This document shows positions 6,566 through 11,022 of a DNA stretch of 11,022 nt, in pieces. Each line of letters starts with the position of its first letter. Position 1 is the first letter of the stretch. Source of the DNA: Bacteroidales bacterium. GTDB taxonomy: Bacteria; Bacteroidota; Bacteroidia; Bacteroidales; UBA4181. The stretch spans positions 1 to 11,022 of the forward strand of contig JAQVSH010000039.1 of assembly GCA_028700615.1 (NCBI GenBank). The letters are read 5' to 3'. A model generated the notes under the pieces. That model searched no databases, was not told the origin of the DNA, and worked only from the letters and a program-made list of their open reading frames with translations. The position numbers and the translations under genes are program-made.

Positions 6566-9500
6566 TCAGCGGGGTCTGTTCAGATTGATCAGGGCGCACT
6601 GATTTTTACCGTCCATCAGGATCTCCAGGGGATATTCATAACGAACATGCTGAATATATTTTGTCTGACTGATCAGTGTGGCTGATTTGATAGCGTCCCA
6701 ACGGATCATGTCGCGGGTGCCCTGGTACTGTATAGAAAAATATCCCACACCCATGGAGGTGACATTATGAAAAAAGTGAGATCCCAGAGAAGCATCCAGA
6801 GGGAAATCCCTGAGACTCATTTCTACAATGATTCTTGCTCCGGAAATCTGAGGCCAGGATACCGGAATACCTATGAAACGATCCCGGGTTCCCCATCTTC
6901 CGGGGCCCATTAATACATAGGGCCTGTTTTCTTCAGTCAGCAGATGATTGATTTTTTCCAGTTCTCCTGCAATGGTGAGGGTCTGGGTCTTGTCGAAAGC
7001 ATCGGGCTTTATAAAAACGACATCATATATATTGTCTATTCTCCCGTTTCCCATGGCTGTTTCTGAATAGAGAAGAATATTTTCCATGTCGATGGAGGTT
7101 TTATCTATATTCAGAACGTTTTTGGATTTGGGAAGCTGTTTAATCTGAAGCAGGTACAGGGAAGCAAATCCGTTTTCATCACGGTTAAGATCTACCGCAA
7201 ATTCTATTTCAACCGGAGAACCCAACGCATCCTGAATAATTTCCAGAAGACTGGAGATCGTCCTGCTCAGGGGAATATATTCATATTTCAGAATATCCGC
7301 AAAATCAATGACTCTGGGTCCGGAATGATTGATTCCGGGTTGAAGGGTTTCATTGTCAGAGTTATATACAGAGGCGCAATGCTTTAATATTCCATGTTTT
7401 TCCGCCTCAGCCAGGTCCAGTTCTGTTAATCCGGCATATTCTCCTTCCGCGACCATGTCCACCAAAGATTTTTCGAGGTCAATGGCAAGAAATTTTACCT
7501 GGGAGTTTTTGAAAAGATATTTTGGGGTGACTGCATCCAACAAAGGGTGCTTGGGAGAGAAACGATAGCTTTTCCCTCCTTCGACAATGTATTTACCCAG
7601 ACCCACCGCAAGAGAAACACAGCCATCTTCCGGGCGTGTCTTTGCAATAGGGTAATAATTATAGGATTGAGCGGTTCCGCTCACATCGGGATATACGTAG
7701 TTTCCGTGAGTTTTTCCTACCAGATCCTGCAGGACAATGGCCATTTTCTCATCTTCCGGTTTTCGGTTGGCCAGTTTCAGGCATTGAAGGGCTTCTTTCT
7801 TAAACAAGGAAGCATAGACCAGTTTAATGGCATCTGAGAGTTGTTTGAGTCTGACGTTGGAGTCCGGATGATTGTTAGGAAGAAAAAAAGTATCAAATGT
7901 TCCTGAAAATGAGTTGATCAGGCTATCCTCCAGCAGGCTGGAAGAACGTACGGCAATAGGGTTGGACACCGATTTGACAAAAGATTTCAACTTCTTCAGC
8001 AAAGAGTATGACAATTCTCCTTTCAGAAAGAGATCCCGGATCTTTGGGTAATCACTTTCGTACATCAAATGCTCCAGCAGGTTATTCTTTTCGATAAAAA
8101 TATCGTATTCGTCGGTCCCGATAATCGAAGTGCTTGGGTTTCTGACGTGAATCCCGGGTATCAGGTCTTGAAAGCTGAGATTGTATATCAGCGTGTTCAC
8201 AAAAGCTATTCCTCGCCCTTTCCCGCCTAATTCACCGGTTCCAAGAGTAACAATATTGCTTTCTTCATGCAGAGCATCCTCACTGAAGTCAATAATCTTA
8301 CCGACGTTGGATTCGTTACGGTACCTGTGAATGATCAATTTAATACGATTCCGGTATTCCTGAAGGGTTTTGAAATCAGTGGTTTTAATCGGAAAGATGA
8401 TCTTGGCAGCCCGGATTTCCCCGCGGGACATTAACCATAAAGAGTAGTGATTGCGTTTTGCGTGGTAAATCAGACTATCATCGGGGATAGTATTAAATTG
8501 TTTAATAAACTCTTCCAGGGTTTTTGCCTGAGCGATCTTTTGCCCGGTGCCATCTCTGAAAACATAACTTCCAAATCCCAGTTGATGGCTCAAAAAACTC
8601 CTGATTTCACTCAACAGCGTTTCCGATTGTTTGGCGATAAAGATAGACTGAAGGTCGTAGGCTATTTTGTGATATGCCATATCAGACGACTGAATGACCA
8701 CGGGGAGATCCGGAATGTCTTTTCTGAGATGCTGAATCAAATCAATTCCGGCATGGTGGTTCAAAACGCCGTCTTTGGAAAACTCCACATCGGTGATGAC
8801 CGCCATGAGATTTTCCCTGTAACGGTCGGCAATATCGATGGCCTGTTCATAACTCTGAGCCATCAGAATTTTTGGACGGAGACGTTGTCTGAGTTTATTG
8901 ATCAAAGGGTCATCTCCCGATTCGACAATCTTCCGGGTCTGCTCCATGACCGTTGAGTACAACAGGGGCAGGTATTTGGAATAATATTGAGCCGAGTCTT
9001 CTACCAGAAGGATGACTTTGATTAACCCTACTTTAGTGTCATTGTCCACGTTCATTTTATCTTCGAGATTTTTTACCATGGCAAAAAACACTTTGGCATT
9101 GTTCTCAAAGACAAAAATGAGATCTATACATTTGAGCTGGCTGTTTTTTTCGTTAAACCATGACAACTCATCTGCAGTATTGATTAACAGAAAAATAGAT
9201 TGTTCGGGATAAATATGTTTAATGCGCCCGGCGGTTTCAAAGGGAAGATCCTTGTCGCTTCCGCCCACAATGATGATAAGATCGTATTTCCTATTCTCCA
9301 GTTTCTCAAGGGCTTCCTCAGGTGAAGTTACTCCCGTGATCCGGGGCATATTGATCAGGCTGTGACGAAATTCCGGCCCGAGGATGTGTTGGGTAAAACG
9401 TCCTTCTTTTTCTATGCAAAAGGTATCATAGAGGGTGGCAACCAACAGAATTTCACGGACACGCCAGGGCATCAGATCGTAGAGAATGTCCAGATTGGCA

Positions 9501-9577
9501 TTCTGATTGTTTAAAAAGCGCTGCAAAAGTTGCCGGCTTCTTATCTGAGAAAAATCTGATTCCTGATCAGATGTCAT
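6566..9577 (-). CDS. Receiver-domain PEP/pyruvate-binding (PPDK_N ATP-grasp) protein
   Basis: A 1003-residue cytoplasmic protein with no signal or membrane segment. Residues about 40-172 look like a degenerate receiver domain: EILLVATLYD, then DLIIIVGG with no phosphoacceptor Asp. Residues about 186-330 look like a full receiver: acidic pair Glu193/Asp194 in LLVEDS, phosphoacceptor candidate Asp263 in ITDVEF, Ser297/298 and Lys316 in IAK, with about 25 extra residues between strands 1 and 3. Residues about 440-820 match the nucleotide-binding half of PEP synthase and pyruvate phosphate dikinase: GELGGKGRG (Lys453), PIAVRSSSLLEDS (Arg544), VLQDLVG, EIEFAVD and LLQIKQLP. The phosphohistidine domain and the PEP-binding barrel of true PEP synthase are absent. 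A C-terminal module (830-1003) has VLMGPGRWGTRDRF and GIPVSWPQISGARIIVEM. It may phosphorylate or bind an unknown target under receiver control. Calling it PEP synthase would overstate the evidence. Confidence 0.85.
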   Translation of the reverse strand: MTSDQESDFSQIRSRQLLQRFLNNQNANLDILYDLMPWRVREILLVATLYDTFCIEKEGRFTQHILGPEFRHSLINMPRITGVTSPEEALEKLENRKYDLIIIVGGSDKDLPFETAGRIKHIYPEQSIFLLINTADELSWFNEKNSQLKCIDLIFVFENNAKVFFAMVKNLEDKMNVDNDTKVGLIKVILLVEDSAQYYSKYLPLLYSTVMEQTRKIVESGDDPLINKLRQRLRPKILMAQSYEQAIDIADRYRENLMAVITDVEFSKDGVLNHHAGIDLIQHLRKDIPDLPVVIQSSDMAYHKIAYDLQSIFIAKQSETLLSEIRSFLSHQLGFGSYVFRDGTGQKIAQAKTLEEFIKQFNTIPDDSLIYHAKRNHYSLWLMSRGEIRAAKIIFPIKTTDFKTLQEYRNRIKLIIHRYRNESNVGKIIDFSEDALHEESNIVTLGTGELGGKGRGIAFVNTLIYNLSFQDLIPGIHVRNPSTSIIGTDEYDIFIEKNNLLEHLMYESDYPKIRDLFLKGELSYSLLKKLKSFVKSVSNPIAVRSSSLLEDSLINSFSGTFDTFFLPNNHPDSNVRLKQLSDAIKLVYASLFKKEALQCLKLANRKPEDEKMAIVLQDLVGKTHGNYVYPDVSGTAQSYNYYPIAKTRPEDGCVSLAVGLGKYIVEGGKSYRFSPKHPLLDAVTPKYLFKNSQVKFLAIDLEKSLVDMVAEGEYAGLTELDLAEAEKHGILKHCASVYNSDNETLQPGINHSGPRVIDFADILKYEYIPLSRTISSLLEIIQDALGSPVEIEFAVDLNRDENGFASLYLLQIKQLPKSKNVLNIDKTSIDMENILLYSETAMGNGRIDNIYDVVFIKPDAFDKTQTLTIAGELEKINHLLTEENRPYVLMGPGRWGTRDRFIGIPVSWPQISGARIIVEMSLRDFPLDASLGSHFFHNVTSMGVGYFSIQYQGTRDMIRWDAIKSATLISQTKYIQHVRYEYPLEILMDGKNQCALINLNRPR

Positions 9578-9589
9578 AAGCGGTTTTTT

Positions 9590-9937
9590 TTAATCTTCAT
9601 CACTGACGATTCCGATGGATTCACAATAAGCCATTTCCGCTGCGAGTACTGCTTCAATGTCTTCATCAGAAAAACGGTCTGAGTTTTCTTCTTCTTCAAG
9701 GGTGTCTTTTACAAATTGAAACATGTCTTCATGATCGAAGCTCACTTCTTCTTTTCCGGCAGGTACTTCTTCGTCGTCTTCAATGATGGCTCCGGTAGAT
9801 TCATAAAAATCATATAAAATATCCATCAAATATTCTATATCGTCCCTTTTGAGTTTGCATTTACTGTTTTTCTTCAAATAATCCAGAATGAACACAACGG
9901 CTTGTTCATCATCATAAATAAGTTCCTGATTTTCCAT
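9590..9937 (-). CDS. Small acidic protein with two internal repeats, function unknown
   Basis: A 115-residue, strongly acidic protein with no signal peptide or membrane segment. It appears to be two copies of one unit of about 40 residues. Copy 1 (14-51) has FILDYLKKN, KLKRDDIEYL and FYESTGAI. Copy 2 (72-111) has FVKDTLEEE, RFSDEDIEAV and YCESIGIV. Both share the pattern F-(I/V)-x-D-x-L, a charged stretch, DDIE or DEDIE, and ES-x-G-(A/I). An acidic linker joins them. Similar small hypothetical proteins exist in Bacteroidales, from memory, without a known role. The gene ends 12 bases before the receiver/ATP-grasp gene on the same strand, so the two are almost certainly co-transcribed and may be functionally linked. 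No Shine-Dalgarno sequence is seen; the upstream region is A-rich. Confidence 0.8.
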   Translation of the reverse strand: MENQELIYDDEQAVVFILDYLKKNSKCKLKRDDIEYLMDILYDFYESTGAIIEDDEEVPAGKEEVSFDHEDMFQFVKDTLEEEENSDRFSDEDIEAVLAAEMAYCESIGIVSDED

Positions 9938-9967
9938 GGCACTTTGATTTTTTTGTTTTTAAACGAA

Positions 9968-10483
9968 TTATTCCTTATACCAACCTGCATACATCAGGTA
10001 GTTGTGAGCTATTTTTTTATTGATTTCAGAAGCTTGTTCCGCATCTACTTTTTTTACAAATTTAGCAGGAACTCCGGCGTAGATAGATCCGGGTTCCACA
10101 ACAGTTCCGCTCAGAATCAGAGCTCCGGCCGCAACAATTGCTCCTTCTCCGATGATGGCATGATCCAGTACTGTAGCTCCCATTCCGATCAGTGCATAGT
10201 CCCGGATTTCCGCACCGTGAATGTTTGCATTGTGACCGATAGAAACCCAGTTGCCGATTTGGGTCACAGATTTTTGGTAAAGAGTATGTATCACCGCACC
10301 ATCCTGGATATTGACTCCGTTCCCGATCCGGATGGAGTTGACATCTCCGCGGAGAACCGCATTGTACCAAATACTGCAATCTTCACCAATTTCTACGTCT
10401 CCAATAATGACAGAGGTTTCGGCGAGAAAAGTCCGTTCTCCGATTTTTGGGGTAAAACCCCTTAAAGGTTTGATAAAAGCCAT
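9968..10483 (-). CDS. Gamma-class carbonic-anhydrase-like hexapeptide-repeat protein
   Basis: A 171-residue protein with left-handed beta-helix hexapeptide repeats throughout (for example IIGDVEIGEDCSIWYNAVLR and AIIGEGAIVAAGALI). It carries the gamma carbonic anhydrase signature: RGDVNSIRIGNGVNIQDG (Arg45, Asp47, Gln60, Asp61) and three candidate zinc ligands, His66 in AVIHT and His84 and His89 in IGHNANIHG. The length and motifs match the short YrdA/PaaY-like branch, which forms trimers with metal at the subunit interfaces. Many members have weak or no measured carbonic anhydrase activity, so bicarbonate chemistry is possible but unproven. A C-terminal helix (about 147-170) is usual for the family. 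It is cytoplasmic. It lies 32 bases after murI and 30 bases before the acidic repeat gene, all on the minus strand. Confidence 0.92.
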   Translation of the reverse strand: MAFIKPLRGFTPKIGERTFLAETSVIIGDVEIGEDCSIWYNAVLRGDVNSIRIGNGVNIQDGAVIHTLYQKSVTQIGNWVSIGHNANIHGAEIRDYALIGMGATVLDHAIIGEGAIVAAGALILSGTVVEPGSIYAGVPAKFVKKVDAEQASEINKKIAHNYLMYAGWYKE

Positions 10484-10515
10484 ATAGAATTGATTTAATA
10501 CTGATTACCTTTCTT

Positions 10516-11022
10516 TCAAAAGAGATAAATCTGTTTCGAAGCGACAGGTTCTCCGAAAAAGATTTCTGCCTGCTGGTCAAAGAGGTCGGCTCTGTCGGTA
10601 GTATAAAAAACACGTTGTCCGTTCTTTTCGCATAGTGAATCCATTTCAGGATGTCTCTGTAAATAATCCTGAAGGCTTTCAGCAACAATTTTTCCCTGGT
10701 CAACGATTTGTACCTTTTCAGGGAGGTACATTTTAATTTTATTGATCAGCAACGGATAGTGAGTACATCCCAGAATAAGGGTATCAATCTCTTTATTCCG
10801 GAGGAAAAGATGATCCATATGCTTTTTGACGAAATAGTCTGCTCCGGGAGAGTCATACTCTCCGTTTTCAATCAATGGAACCCAAAGAGGACAGGCTTCC
10901 TGATAAACCATCATTTCAGGATTCTGATGGTGAATCTCAATGGGGTAGGATTCTGACGCTACCGTTCCCCGCGTACCCAGTACGCCAACTTTTCCACCTC
11001 TATTCATCCGGGCTACATATTC
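10516..11022 (-). CDS. murI: Glutamate racemase, C-terminal part (partial)
   Basis: The minus-strand frame is open to the window edge, giving 168 codons before the stop at 10516; codons upstream of the internal ATG at 11007 (reading EYVAR) continue the protein, so that ATG is not the start and about 100 N-terminal residues are missing. MurI makes D-glutamate for peptidoglycan in the cytoplasm. Visible family features are GKVGVLGTRGTVASESYP, an ACPLWVPLIENGE stretch, and the catalytic-site motif LGCTHYPLL, which supplies the second catalytic Cys and the nearby His. The spacing from ACP to GCTH is normal and the C-terminus ends with a DRADLFDQQAEIFFG segment as in other racemases. In many Bacteroidota murI follows the BamA and OmpH/Skp genes, which would fit the envelope theme here but cannot be seen. 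Confidence 0.95.
   Translation of the reverse strand, partial: EYVARMNRGGKVGVLGTRGTVASESYPIEIHHQNPEMMVYQEACPLWVPLIENGEYDSPGADYFVKKHMDHLFLRNKEIDTLILGCTHYPLLINKIKMYLPEKVQIVDQGKIVAESLQDYLQRHPEMDSLCEKNGQRVFYTTDRADLFDQQAEIFFGEPVASKQIYLF

Noticed and set aside
8447..8956. Plus-strand open frame opposite the receiver region of the 1003-residue protein (169 residues)
   Set aside because: The minus-strand frame has clear domain motifs here; the plus frame has none.
9902..10465. Plus-strand open frame opposite the carbonic-anhydrase-like gene (187 residues)
   Set aside because: The hexapeptide repeats and zinc-site motifs are on the minus strand; the plus frame is a shadow.

Overview
The window looks like a chromosomal core segment of a member of the Bacteroidota, most likely Bacteroidales or a close relative. 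The evidence is a 73-residue DUF2795 protein of the type conserved in that phylum, the typical Bacteroidota N-terminal sensor region of a histidine kinase, an OstA-like protein next to a SurA-type chaperone, weak or absent Shine-Dalgarno sequences, and -7 elements of the TAnnTTTG type. Base composition is moderately AT-rich and looks even throughout. I see no mobile element, CRISPR array, tRNA or rRNA.

Left edge (1-954): the 5' end of a minus-strand sensor histidine kinase gene runs off the window. A roughly 200-base divergent intergenic region separates it from the plus-strand genes.

Plus-strand block (955-2643): a MacB/LolD-type ABC ATPase with no permease beside it, a PduO-type cobalamin adenosyltransferase, and the DUF2795 gene. 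The DUF2795 gene appears to have its own promoter and ends at a strong hairpin terminator.

Minus-strand block (2642-11022): read in the direction of transcription, the order is glutamate racemase (murI, partial), a gamma-class carbonic-anhydrase-like hexapeptide protein, a small acidic protein built from two repeats, a 1003-residue receiver plus PEP/pyruvate-binding (ATP-grasp) protein, a SurA/PpiC-like lipoprotein, a SurA-type double-parvulin chaperone, and an OstA-like (LptA/LptD-related) protein. Gaps are -4 to about 57 bases and all genes point the same way, so this could be one long operon or two adjacent ones. Its first gene serves peptidoglycan synthesis. Its last three serve outer-membrane protein folding and probably lipopolysaccharide transport, so the theme is envelope biogenesis, with an unexplained signalling or metabolic protein in the middle.

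The most unusual item is the 1003-residue protein. It has one degenerate and one apparently complete receiver domain fused to the ATP-grasp half of PEP synthase, lacks the phosphohistidine and PEP-binding domains, and carries a distinct C-terminal module. It is probably a known but uncharacterised family rather than a new system. The small acidic repeat protein just upstream is a candidate partner. The rest of the window is ordinary conserved chromosome.
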